Shown here: piece by piece, positions 22,278 to 33,868 of the stretch | Numbering within the stretch: position 1 is the stretch's first letter | Layout: each line of letters starts with the position of its first letter | Source of the DNA: Moniliella sp. 'wahieum' | Taxonomy: Eukaryota > Basidiomycota > Moniliellomycetes > Moniliellales > Moniliellaceae | Assembly (NCBI GenBank): GCA_003971905.1 | Contig: RSEE01000001.1 | Coordinates: 1,364,001-1,428,000, forward strand | Reading direction: 5' to 3' | DNA length: 64,000 nucleotides | Notes under the pieces: model-generated | Told to the model about the DNA's origin: nothing | Seen by the model: the letters and a program-made list of their open reading frames with translations, nothing else | Databases searched by the model: none | Translations under genes and position numbers: made by a program

Positions 22278-25200
22278 TCATCGACGTGGGGAGGGGGGTG
22301 CAAGCGCAGACGCAGAGAGAGAAAGGAGGCAGAAGAGGGAGGTGCTGGTCGCGCGGCCAGCTGTCCCCGTGACTTGTGACTGCAACATGTCACACGCGTC
22401 GCCGCGCAGGTGGCACGCGCGCAATTGGCATGGCCCGGATTCCACTTCCAACCGAGGCGGGCTTGCTGCCTGATGGAGTTGCCTTTGGCCTTGCTTTGGT
22501 ACGAGAATCAGTGCCCAGGGTACCACCGCCATTCGTTTTAGACCCACTCCGGGGTTTCGACGGGAACTTGCCGAGAGGGGCTCGGCACTGGGCGCAGCAC
22601 GGAAGCGAGAGAGAGAGAGAGGCAGTGTGTCCGACTTGGCATTAGGTCCGTGGGACGAGCGCTGTGGCAGTCCATTTTCTTGCCCCGAACGGACGCCCAA
22701 GGCTGGGCGCCGTTCCGTCCCAAAGGCCTGAGCGTCGTCGCGCCAATCCACCTGCATCTCGTCCGAAAAGGTACGGCAAATGCGCATAAACTCGAGACGG
22801 TACCTGAGAAATAGGGGATCAGACTTCTTGCTCCCTACCATATCCTCTAACTGGCCCTTCGTTTCCGGTGGATCCGAAGACAAAGCCTCCAGCACCTCAT
22901 CCGACAGGATCTGCTGAGGCGCACACTTCTCCCCTTTGGCTGCCTGGCTTGCTGCCTGCAGCGCCGCGAGACAACGATGGGAAATGTTCTGCTGAGTCGG
23001 GTTGGGTTCCTCATCATCGTCCGCGACTTCAATCTCCTCTTGCGGTTGGACATACCGAGACACCTCTTCATCAGAAGAGATACGGTCTGCATCCTGATCC
23101 TCATTCTGAACCCGATTGGCACTGGACCGGGTTCGGATGCGAGAGGGAGGAGGCACCTTGTTCTTCGTGGCATGCTTAGTGCGGATCTGAGCAAGGGAAC
23201 TGCGTTTTGGGCTCGCGGGTCCTCTTCCTCCGGCATGTCCTCATCGCTCTCCTCGTCCCACTCTAGGTCCGAGTCGATTACCTCGGAAGCATAAGCAACT
23301 CGGCCTGCAGATCCTCCTGTCGTCTGGGACGGGATGGTTCGGCATCGTCCCCTTCAAACGTATTAGCACGTGAATCCCCTTGGAGCTGCACTGTACGTCG
23401 CTCCCGCCCTCTTGGTCCTGCGTTACCGGATGTCCCCTGTCTTGGGCACGGTGACAAAGATGCGGACTTTGCCCGTCATGATGACCTTGGCCTTTTCGCC
23501 AGGTTGAATGTAAGCCGACGCATACCCTGCCTCGTTGGTGCGAGTATACTCATTGAGCGCCTTGCTGGAATGCATGGCGTAAAACAGACGCTCAATCACG
23601 TTGCGGGGAACGGCCTTGCCCATACCAGCATTCTTGGCTTTATCGTGTCCCCGGTCCTTGATCACCTTCTTTTGCACCCCGCGATAAACATCAATACAAT
23701 GCTGAAGCGTCACGTGCCCATCAAGCGAGCGGATCATCTCGAGGATGCGGATCGCATCATCGGTCATATCTTGTCCTTGAACCCGCCTGTGTCACGACGA
23801 CAATTGTCGCAGGTTTGGTGGCAATCCTTGGGATCAAAGTCTTCATCAAAATACTTGAGCACCTGCTGTCGACGACAGTTGAACGTGTCAAAGCAGTACT
23901 GAACCATGCGATCCAAGTTGTCCAGTTGTTGCTTCCTGGTATGCCCATTGCCTCCATCGCTTTTGAGGATCATTCGACGAAGAGTGGTAATGTCTTTGGG
24001 AGCAAAGTAGAGGATTCCGTCGGACAATTGACCATCCCGTCCTGCCCTACCATCTTGGTAAAAGCCTTCGATCGATTGAGGTAGCGTGTGGTGAATAACG
24101 AAGCGCACGTCGGCCTTATCAATCCCCATGCCAAACGCAATAGTCGCCACCATAATCTTCACCTTCCCTTGCTGCCACTCGCTTTGGAACAGGTTACGAT
24201 CGTTCTTGCTCATGCCAGCATGGTAATGTTTAGACGGCAGACGGTACTCTTGGGTCAACGTCTGTGCCACCTCCTCGCACGTTCGCTTGGAGAGACAGTA
24301 GATGATACCAGAGTGCCCACTGTGATTCGCCTTGATAAAATCGGCAATGTCCTTAAGGACTCCCTTGCCCTTGCGCCGTACCTCATACTGAATGTTGGCG
24401 CGATTGAATGACGAGACAAAGGTCTTGGCTTGCTCGGTGTGGAGAACACAGAGGATATCCTTCCGTACCCGCGGGGCGCGGTGGCCGTCATGGCCATGAT
24501 CGGCACACCAGGATATTCCGTGCGAAGCCGGCCCAGCTCCTTATAGTCTGGACGAAAGTCGTGACCCCATTGACTGACGCAGTGGGCTTCATCCACAAAA
24601 CGGGCAAGACGGTGCTGATCAAGCAGTTGACCAAAAATGTCCCGCGCAAACCCGCTCTTACTGACAAACTCGGGAGTCACATAGAGCAATTGGCCGTACC
24701 GCTCTGCATCGCCTGGATGAAGCAGACTGTTGAACACTTGTCGCCGCACCGAGGCAGCCGAGTCGCCCGTGATGGCATACGCTGGGACACTGAGCATGTT
24801 GAGGTGCATCACCTGGTCGTGGATTAGCGAAAGAAGAGGCGAGATGACGACGGTCACGCCATGCGTCTTGCCACTACTCACAAGGGCCGGGAGTTGGTAA
24901 CATAAGCTTTTCCCCCCGCCCGTTGGCATGAGGCAGAAGACATCTCCATTTAGTGTTGCGTTAATAGCCTCAAGCTGATGTGGACGGAAGCTGGTGAGGT
25001 GGAAGACGTTACGCAGGACTCGGGTCACGTCCTGCGAGTGTCGGAAACGCATACCAAGCACGTTCTCAGCCACTTTGTTCGAGAGGATGTGTTGTTCAGG
25101 CCAGCACGAATCATAACGCCCTTTGCAGGTTTGTCTGTCGGCCGCGCAGAGGGTATGTCGGGCTCGAGCAGCATCAATTGCTCGTCCAAATCATCGTCTT

Positions 25201-26594
25201 CGTCGATGTCAACCAAATCAGGGGACGGCGGACGATTTGGGGCAGCACGTCCTCCGGATTTTGGTGGATTGAGGTGAAGGATGGATAGTAGGAGCAATGT
25301 GAGGAGAAGATGCGCGGGGGTGATCTTAGTCGCGAAGGGCTCATTGGCCTAGGCATGGTACGGAGACGCGCGGAGCTAGGTTGAACGGGCGGTGGACGCG
25401 GTTGGATGCTAGTTGAGGTAGAAGCGTTGGCAGCAGAAGGACGAAAGGCGGGACGAAATCGAGATTTCTGCTCGGTTGGTCGCTCAGATGGAGGAGGATG
25501 GACAGGTTCCATGGCGGTATCAGGCTCGAGAGACGTTTGCACGTGTTCATGGGACACTTTGCGCTTCTTGGGTGGGGGACGAATGGGAGAGGAGGGTGCT
25601 GGAGAGGAAGATATCAGGACCGGATCGGGTGGAGCCACGTGGGACGTGGCTGGTTCAACGCCAGCCTGAGCGATTCGTGGCGAAGGGACATGAGGTGGTG
25701 CGGAGGAAGAAGGCATGAGGGAGATGTCACCATCCACTTCCAGCTCCTCCAGCTGATCCAAATCCATCAAAATGACTTGGGGCAACCTTGCCACCTGCCC
25801 CTCGGGGGCTGGGAGGGCTGGGTGAGGTACCCTCTAACAGCGGGGAACTTGGGGGGGCTAGTACCTGAGAGCGCAAAGGGCGTGAGGCGGGAGAGAGGGC
25901 AGATGCGTTCGCTCCCCATCATCTTGTGGCGGAGGCGAGCGCGAGGGAGGGATCGATCGAGACGTGCTACGCTCTGCAAGAGTCGGGGCAGGACCTTTCC
26001 GAGCTTCCATCTCAGCCTTAATGTCGGCAATGCGGGCTGGGCAAAGTCGCTTTCGAAAAGGAATCCAACGGCGGTCAGCAAAACACACGCCCGCCGTGCT
26101 CACAAGTGCACATACCGGTTATATTGAAGCAACTCCATATCCTGGCCTGGTGGAGGGTTCCCCTCAAGGCACTGGATATAGAGTTCCATTAACTCCATTC
26201 TTGTCTTGCCGTATCTGTAGCTCACGGGCCAACTCTGAGTCGGACCAGTCCTTGATGCGGGATTGAAAGCTAGTTCCCTTACTACTGGGAATCGCGGGGG
26301 CATAAGTGGTGGAAGGCGGGTCGCTGCGGTCGGTGGGCACGACAGTGGAGGGAGTAGGGTCGAGGGAGGCGAGGCGGTCGCGTGTGGTCGAGTGATGGGA
26401 CGTGTCAGCGCTGCGACTATGGCTGGCGCTGCCGCCTACTCCACCGGTGTGGTTGCCATGATCCCGGCTGCGGCTGGAGTCGTGATTGGGGTCGGGATCG
26501 TTGTCGTCGTCGTCAGAGGTGGGGATGACGGGGCGGCGCTTCCGGCGGACGGAGCGCTGGGAAGCGGCGGGGGCGTTGGCGAGGAGCGATCCAT
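22278..26594 (-). CDS. RecQ-family DNA helicase (BLM/Sgs1 type)
   Basis: 3'-5' DNA helicase for recombination and replication repair. The N-terminal ~500 codons are disordered, Ser/Pro/Asp-rich, with an RRKRRP basic patch and an intron near 26113-26045 (GTATGT donor). The start at 26594 is a guess. Helicase core motifs: [16 protein letters not shown], Walker [83 protein letters not shown]. Then a zinc-binding segment (CHQTCDNC) and winged-helix-like [21 protein letters not shown]-terminal HRDC domain follows (about 22960-22780: [20 protein letters not shown]). Frame slips at about 24466-24475, 23766, 23290 and 23205. In the DEAH box the residues before DEAH read RFVDEAH. The 3' end past HRDC is unresolved (22278 is the last stop in frame). 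Confidence 0.9.
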
Positions 26595-27349
26595 GCAGCA
26601 GCTTGCCCACAGACGGAGGCGTGGGGAGCAATGGGGCGGGGGAGAGGGGGCACGCGCGGGAGCTAGAGAGTGGTGATGGTGGTGGTGGTGGTGGCGGCGG
26701 TGAGGCTGAACGCAGCGCGTGGCTGGCGGTGTTGAACGTGGGATTTGCCTGGGCCGGCCACCCAAATTGCACGCGTCGGCAGAGGAGACAGCAACGCTGC
26801 CCACCGCCTTCTGATTGGTCAGAGTGACCGGCGACATGTGACCTGTGCACCGCCTTCTCCCAAATGACTGCACTGGCCCAGCCGCGACGCGCTTCTGGCC
26901 ACCACTCGCGCGCACTAGCCCGCTCCAATGCGATGCGCGTGGCGCGTGACCGCATGACGCGTGACGCGTGATCACGCCTTCGGCGTTGTTCAGGCAACGC
27001 GCCGTTGTGTGTAATTCCGCCATGCCCTCCAACCTCGCTGGGTCACGTGCATCCGCGTGGCACCTGGCACTTCGCTTATATCATGCATCATGCATCATCG
27101 ATCATCGCCAGCCCACACCAGTTGGCGCGCCGCTCTTCGCCAACCCCGTTGTTCCTCTCTCGATCCATACTCTACCGGTGCATCCTTGACATCCTGGAAG
27201 GCCTGTGCGTTTCAGATCCCACCCCAGACACTAGCCACTCTTCGCCCCCGCCTCTCCCACCCGGTGTACATGTATGGCATGTTGTATCGAGAGCACGTCC
27301 ACTCTTGCCCCTCCCCCATCTCCCGCGATCCTGAGTGCGATCATCAAGG
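26595..27349. other. RecQ upstream region
   Basis: Between TRM11 and RecQ, both on the minus strand. It holds two MCB boxes at 26957-26969 and a GACATGTGACC copy at 26835. No separate gene seen. Confidence 0.5.
26957..26969. promoter_or_regulatory. Two MCB boxes upstream of RecQ
   Basis: ACGCGT at 26957-26962 and again at 26964-26969, separated by one base, about 365 bp upstream of the guessed RecQ start. This matches the MBF site and fits S-phase expression of a repair helicase. Confidence 0.45.
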
Positions 27350-29097
27350 TCACTTGTCCGATGCAGGCTTGGCAGGAGGGCGGACAAAGTATTGGTTACG
27401 GAACTCGTACTTGTCCTGGTCGGCACTGACAAAGCCCACTCGGAACGCTGAAAGCGTGCTTGCTTGTCCTGTGCGTCCCCAGCCTCGGGCGGCGCCGCAT
27501 GGTAATAAGAATGCGTCCCCAGTAACCAAAGTCTTGCGTGTTGACCGCGATAAGCTCGAGATCCGGGTGGGTAGGCACGGGTGTTGGCACCTTGTCCTCC
27601 GCATTCGGATCGGTCACCGACGGTACGAAGAACACCAGCCTCCCGCCGTCGTTCAACAACAGCGCCGACTGAGCCAACAAGTCGGTCAACAAATCCGACA
27701 GATGGTATGCTCTTGTCGGGGGCTTGTAGTCTGGCAATTCATGTGCGTATTCCCCAGTCGCCAATCGGAACGGCACCTGTCCCGTACGTTCTTGCCTCGA
27801 CCCAGGCCGCGCACCCAACTTCTTGGCTCCTGCCCGCACACCGTAGGGCGGATCCGTAACGATCGCGTCAAACAGGCCTTGCCGTGCATACGCCCCGTGC
27901 CGCCACGCCGGTTGCGTCACGTCCATGTGCACACAGTCTACCATTTGCGCCGCAGTCCCGTACTTCTTGGCAGTGTTCATAACCGAAGTGGTGCGGCCTC
28001 CCAACGCTACCCATGAAAAGTTGTAGAGGTCAGTGTCGCTCGTAGGTACAAAAAGGAGGAATAAAATGAATACGAACGCTCTTTGCCCCGAATCTGGCGG
28101 CCATCCAGCTCGCTCCCGTACACGTATGCCCCAAATTTGGCTGCGGTGTGGAGCATGGACCCAGTACCCATAAACGGGTCGTAGACCAGTTTGCCTGGAC
28201 CAGCCAGTGCCATCACAGCCATGCGGAGACTCATCGAGGCTTCCATGGTCGTGTTGCCATAATACAGACGCTTAGACACCGCCATCGAGTCGGTCAGACG
28301 GCGACCGTAGGAAAAGTGATTCAGTTCGCGACCGAGATAGTAGTGCACTGGTACCTTGGCCGGCGGCGTGGACTTGTCGCCCCGCTCAGCCTTGGGCTGG
28401 GTAAGGTGGTTATGGTAGTCAAAGATAGCCACCAAACCAACGGACAGCTCGGCCTTCTTGAGACGAATCTTACCTGGCAAGGCGAGATAACTAAGCGCAT
28501 TGATCTGGGCCAGCCGGTCTTGGTCTGACAATGTCCAACCGTAGTTGATGCAAGAATACCCCACGTCAACTCTTCCCCGCGCGCCTTCCAGGGGGCAATC
28601 AGACGCTCCGCCTCGGCGGATTGGGCTTGCTGATGCAGCGTGGCAAAGTCAGACGCATGCGCCCATACTTCAATGACCAACTTGATCCCAACACTGCGGG
28701 CACAGATGCGCCGCACATCCGCTTCACCCCCAGGCAGACGGAGCAGGATAAAAGGGGAGACCCACTCGGGCGGCGGCGTGTGGAAAGCATCGGGCGCCTG
28801 GGTACCATGCACATACATGTCCTTACCACGGCGGAAAGTGTCCACAGTGGCAGCCAAGTCGGGGTAGGAGCTGTTCCACGACACGACCTCTGGATCGATC
28901 GCGAGGTATTCGCATAGAGCCAGCAATTCGGAAAGGGAGAAGTTGAGGTTGTCCTCGCTGTACCAAAGTGCATAGAGCTTGGGCGAGGATGAAGCAGATG
29001 TTTGCGCCTCGATAACATCCTTATCGGGTCGTGCATCTTGCCCCTGGATGGCGTGTGACGCCAGCTGCTCTGCCAGCGCGTCAACAGGGGCTGACAT
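27350..29097 (-). CDS. TRM11: tRNA (guanosine(10)-N2)-methyltransferase catalytic subunit Trm11
   Basis: Catalytic partner of Trm112; methylates G10 of tRNA. ATG at 29097 opens MSAPVDALAEQLASHAIQ. The N-terminal part is the NTD/THUMP region (LYALWYSEDNLNFSLSELLA ... ARSVGIKLVIEVWAHA). The Rossmann methyltransferase part carries FDYHNHLTQPKAERGDKSTP, MALAGPGKLVYDPFMGTGSM (SAM motif I), GSELDGRQIRGKE, and the catalytic FDAIVTDPPYGVRAGAKKLG, then IAVNTQDFGYWGRILITM. Intron at 28077-28007 (GTTCGT...GGTAG). A frame slip at the G run 28559-28562 and another near 27500, after which the tail EFRNQYFVRPPAKPASDK ends at 27350. Family identity is secure. Confidence 0.93.
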
Positions 29098-29847
29098 GTT
29101 GGGGAGATGGGGTGTATTTTAGGGACTTGCGTCTCCTTCCATTGGAGAGGTTGGGCAAAAATTACCAGGGAGAGCCACGAGCGGAATGAAGGGGGGCTAT
29201 TGCACCAATGCATGAGCTTGGAATTCCGCTAGCCAGCCAATTGCACCGGTCGTCTTGGTCCGAATATCCGTGTTGGATGGGAAGCTAAAATCAATACGTT
29301 GGTCTCTCCATCGTGTCCACTCGCGCTATAGATCCACTTTGGAAACGAATGGGGGTTAGGGACAGAGAGCCTTGACCCTTTGGAAACACCTTGGGCTTCC
29401 TAAGTGGATGAGAGCGAACTGTCCCCAAACAATGGTAACTGAAGCGCCACACTTCTGCTCAAGTTACGATGCTCAGCAAGTTACGACACAAGTCTATACG
29501 TAGACACCGGGCTGTGTGAGTGTGGAGATTCAATATGGTTGAAGGCAATCAAAACATCAAGACAACTGAACGTATTTTCCACCGTTCTCATTGCAGAGAT
29601 TAGTGCCGCTCGTTGTAAAATAGGTGGGTGCACCAGGCACCGACAAGACGAGGGTAGGTAGAACGAGAGGGTAGGGTAGCAGCAAGTATACGAAAGCAGA
29701 AACCGAGGTTAAAATGGAGAGGGCATACAAGAGGTATAAACACAGAAGCAGACAGAACGGGCGTGTGGCCACACACACACACAAGCATATAGGGATCTCT
29801 GGTGGGGGGAGAAAGGTGCGACTGCGGCACTTGCGATGGACCTACTA
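29098..29847. other. Intergenic region
   Basis: Upstream of TRM11 and downstream of the next minus-strand gene. AT-richer; no gene seen. Confidence 0.5.
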
Positions 29848-31574
29848 TTAGTGGATCGACCCACCGCAACTGGGGCAATCGGTGGGGGGTTGAGATCCTA
29901 GAGCCCGTCGGACCCCCCTCAGCTCGGTGGAGAGATGACGAAGTTCAGATTCCAGTTGGTTGGAACGGGCGACCAAGGCAGCACGGGCATGGGTACTAGA
30001 AGTGTCCAGGGGAGCACGTCGGGGTGGGGAGGCGCGTGAAGTAAGATCGGGGGACGAAGAGGCCGGGAGTGGAAGAGATGACCCTGCTTCAGTACAGTGT
30101 CCGGTTTGGGGGGAGAGGAAACCTCATATTTCATCCCCTCTGAGGCTGGGATGGATGTAGTGCCGCTGGTCATCAAGGAGGGTAACGGGGCCGAGGTAGT
30201 GCCTGCTGAGCCCAAGGGGGAAGTAGGGTGGGAGGGTTGGGGGCGGCTGAAGGAGGTGATGATCTTTAATTCTTCTTGATCACGACCGCGACGGCACACA
30301 GGGAGTCCATTCGGTAGAAGAAGGGTTGGGGGCACTTGAAATTGCGGGGAGGGGTTAGGAGGACCACCCGATGAGCGGAAAGATGTGGTAGAGTAGAGCT
30401 GGGAGGAACTCTGGCTTCGGGAGAGTCTCCTGCAACTCGGAGACGGTGGCGACGAAACGTTGGGGGAGAGATTGGAGGACATTGAACCAGGGAGAGGATT
30501 AGAGGCCGATCGAGGAGCGGGAATGGGATCCCCCACACCAGGAGGGAGACGTTTAAGGGCAGATCCGCTCATGGATAAATGGAATGCATGGCCCATGCCT
30601 CGTCCATGTGAAAAAGGGAGTGGGACGAGGTGGGGTGGAGCGGGCCTGATTGGCCTTGGAGCGGACAATGAGAGCAAACAAAGAACGAGAAGGCCGCAGG
30701 GAGCGGTGGGTCCGCGACGAAGGCGTGGGAATGGTGTCCCTGTCGGAGCCTGCAGGCGAAACGGCATTATTTGATGAGGTCGGGAGGACAGTGCCTGCCA
30801 TATTCTCGTTACTAGCTGGGCCGCAGAGGGTAGCAGGGCTGTTGGTCAAGGAGGTGCCTTCAGAGGAAAAAGGGTAGACATTAGCTGGCTCAGTAGAAGG
30901 GGGGTTGAAGTAGGCAACCGGGGGCTGAAAGGGGTGGGGTCAGCGGCCGTGTTAGAACGCGACAGATCGCTCTCATTTAGTACTGAGTGACCCTCGGTAC
31001 CGGAGAAGAGGCGGGAAAAGCCGAGAGTGTAGGAGAAGAGTGTGGTATCGATGCAGAGATATCAGGGGTGGACGGCGACCACAGCGCTGGACTCAATGGA
31101 GGACTAAAGGGTGGGCACTCCGAAGAGGGTGAAGGATGATGGCCTTGATCGTTGAGGGGTGATTCAGGGATGGGATAAGGAGTTTCATCCAGACTCAAAA
31201 AAGAGAGGGCCTTGTGCAGACGTGGTTGCTGTGCCAGCGCGAGGGAACGCGGAGGAGCCGAAGAAATGGAGGTGGAGGAAGTGTTGGGGCTACGGATGGC
31301 AAAGCCCATGGAACGTGATCGGGACAGTACTCGACGTGGCGGAGGTCGCAAGGACTTAGTGGTGAGAAAGAACGAGGCTCAACCCGAGAGGGACTCTTCT
31401 TTTGTTGCCGCGACAGAAACATGTTGACGGTTGTGTACGGGTTTCACAGGCGTTCGGAAAGCCCTCGTCTTCCTCCCATGGGGCAGCAGACAGGCGGGTG
31501 ACCTTGATGCCGGTGATCTGGGTCACGTCTAGGGTAGGCTCCGTCATCAGGAGCGTCTCTGAGGCAGGCTTCAT
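29848..31574 (-). CDS. Hypothetical Ser/Pro-rich protein with C-terminal coiled coil
   Basis: Not recognised. Chosen start is ATG 31574 (MKPASETLLMTEPTLDVTQI). The body is Ser/Pro/Thr-rich over several frame segments (31351-30977, 30849-30553, 30767-29940), with many SP dipeptides and an RRLSRSQSSSQLYS patch, and looks disordered and phosphorylated. The last 70 residues differ: a heptad-like helix (ARSNQLESELRHLSTELRGV) is followed by a short CPSCGGSIH tail and stop at 29850-29848. The coiled coil plus CxxC end could be a small metal-binding or dimer module. At least three frame slips or introns interrupt it. Confidence 0.5.
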
Positions 31575-32277
31575 GATGGAAAGGGCGGGATGAGAAGAGG
31601 GAGAGGCGTGTGCGCTTCGTCGAAGTGTGGTAGTTGGGAATGCCGTCTCTACTAATAGTAGAAAGGATTCAAGGGGGTCGGCTCTGATCCTGCTGGGGGC
31701 GCAGATGAAAGCAGCGGGGCTAAGGGGGGGAGTGGGGAAACGGCGCGAGATGAAGAGACAGAGGCGTCGTAGTGAAAGAAGGCTGTGCGGGCGGGCGGTG
31801 TACTTTAAACCACCCGAAAGTAAGCGTGTCACGTTGTCACATGTGATAGGTCACATGTCACAGAAGCACCACGCGCCGCACTTGCGGAGAAAAGAGATGA
31901 TCAGTGGTCGGTGATGCGTGACGGATGTATCGCAAGCGATGTTGAGCGCGATGAGATGCGAGATGAGCCTGAAAAGCTCCTGAAATGCTGAGAAAGAAAC
32001 CTGAGGCACCTGAGGGCCAGAGGTGCAGGCCCTGAGGGACTGAAGGTTTACGTGCACCTTTAGCTGAAGCGTCTGCGTGGCGCTCAGGGACGGGGGCAAA
32101 GCAACTCGCCGGCACCGTGTTACGCTTTACGGGCCGGGCTGGATCCCAACAGATGGTCAGATCCAAGCTAAGGCCCAGGCCCACCTGCTGTGCACTTGCC
32201 CAGTAGAGCGCGTTTCGAAGTCCAACCAAGTTTGATGATGCAGATGATGTCGATGATGGTTGGTTAAATCATTAATC

Positions 32278-32334
32278 AGGCCTGAGCCTCAGAAGGGCCT
32301 CAGGGGCCTCAGGCCTCAGGTATGGTGGCCTGAA
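32278..32334. repeat. CCTCAGG/CCTGAGG palindromic repeat cluster
   Basis: Five copies of CCTCAG or its complement (AGGCCTGAG, GGCCTCAGG) lie within about 55 bp, able to form several hairpins. Related CTGAGG motifs occur at 32000-32045. Confidence 0.7.
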
Positions 32335-32619
32335 GAGGGGCCATGCATCTGCGTGACAACAGTCGCCCCCGCCCAAGTCCAAGTCGGAGGGCCTAAATAA
32401 GGCCACCGAGTTTCCGGTACCTTTGCGACGACAGTCGCCCCGTCACCGGGTCACCGGTCACCACTTGGTACTTGTCCTTTCTCTGTGGCGCCTCTGCGGC
32501 AACCAACCCCACTTTTGACATGTTTTCCTTTCTACACCCCTAATATTGTATTCGTTTTCCTTTTGTTCTAGCCGTGTTGGTGGGGATCCCTTGCCCCGCC
32601 TTCCATTCTCGTCTCTTCC

Positions 32620-33123
32620 TTGTCCCTTCCCGCCTGTTCCTGTCCAACTCGCCTGCCTCCAACTCCTGCCCGTTTCCAGGCACAATTGATTCAGTACGTG
32701 CAACCTCCTCTCCACTTAGCTCCATCCTCCCCTTCCGACCTCGACCTCCAGCGCCTTCCTTCGGCCGCGCCGATTCCTCGTACCAGTTTACCACGTGGGT
32801 TCCTTTCCATCAGCCACGCCGACGGCCGCCCCTGCCCATCCTCAGCTCTGGGAGTGTTTGTCCTCCACTGCCTCTACCCGTCCCTAAGGCCCGGGTGCTT
32901 TTCAGACACGTTACTACGGCCCAAGCCGGTGCATACGCAGCCTTGCCACACGAGCAGTCGTTTCCGCTTCACGCCCAAAGGCCTCTCCTCGTCCCTATCT
33001 CGCCCGGATCCACCAACTAGTCCAAGCCGAAAGTACCGTGAGTCGTCCTTCCGTCTCCTAAGGGATTGTACCCATAAACCGGGGCGGCCCCCCTGGCGGC
33101 CCGCCCGTGCGTTTGAACCTTAA
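32620..33123 (+). CDS. Doubtful hypothetical ORF
   Basis: A 167-codon frame in a C-rich stretch, Pro/Ser/Leu-rich, with no domain I recognise. A competing frame from 32574 is equally long. A consensus-like GTGAGT donor at 33039 suggests it could be the first exon of an unseen gene, but I find no second exon before ARP4. Kept at low confidence. Confidence 0.2.
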   Translation: MSLPACSCPTRLPPTPARFQAQLIQYVQPPLHLAPSSPSDLDLQRLPSAAPIPRTSLPRGFLSISHADGRPCPSSALGVFVLHCLYPSLRPGCFSDTLLRPKPVHTQPCHTSSRFRFTPKGLSSSLSRPDPPTSPSRKYRESSFRLLRDCTHKPGRPPWRPARAFEP

Positions 33124-33868
33124 GCTCACTGTCAATGATATGGTTACAGAGTAGAGATGAGATTTGTGGTTCAGTAGACGGAAACCAAGAGCCCTTAGGA
33201 GAATGGAAGCGGGTGGCAAGTCCACTAGACCAACATAACTAACACACCATTCTTTTATCACCTCAGGCTCGAAAGGGCCTGAAGTGCTCTCCCATTTGCA
33301 TTTTGTGCTCATCACGCCCTCTCGCGTTCCGAATTGTGCTCTTTTGGGATCGGAGCGCGTTCCAATGTGCAACGCTCAGGCTCAGCCTAAGTGAGCCTGC
33401 ACTTGGTCCAGGCAAAGGCGCAGAGAGTCATGTCAGTGCTCCAGCCAACTGATTCGGGTGGGTGCTAGTAGCTAGCTGGATATGCCGGTCAGCAGCAAAC
33501 CAGCGCCGTGTCAGGTCAAGCTTCAAGCTTCAAGTGTAAATGTAATGGAACTCGCCATTGGATGCCCAGCACAGCCGAGCCCGGCACAACCCAGCACAGT
33601 GGAGGCGGTGGGCTGTGCCTTCCTTCGGCCCCAACGCTGCCGCCCGAGAGAGGGCAGCGCAGGACAACTCAAGTGTTCGTCTCCCACAGACGCGTCACGC
33701 GCGTCACGCGCGTAACGTACCCGATCCGCAAGAGGCCGCTTCACAATGCCAATATTTCAAGTGATTACGTACTACTCTGGTCAGCGCCATACGCTCGGAA
33801 TTGAAGCTGCCCTGGACCAAAACGCGTGACGATGGCAGGTGTCGTTCCAACTCCCATCAACCACTGCC

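Larger units (their letters stand above)
31575..33868. other. Intergenic region with repeats and one doubtful ORF
   Basis: Divergent region between a minus-strand gene and ARP4. It holds GTCACATGT motifs (31830-31862), a GGCCTCAGG palindromic repeat (32278-32334), a C-rich open stretch (32620-33123, listed separately), CAAGCTT repeats near 33517-33535, and GCGCGTCACGCG sequences with an ACGCGT at 33690. Confidence 0.45.

Noticed and set aside
22278..29097. RecQ, TRM11 and neighbours as pseudogenes
   Set aside because: All catalytic motifs are intact on either side of each single-base gap, and no large deletion or random stop pattern is seen.
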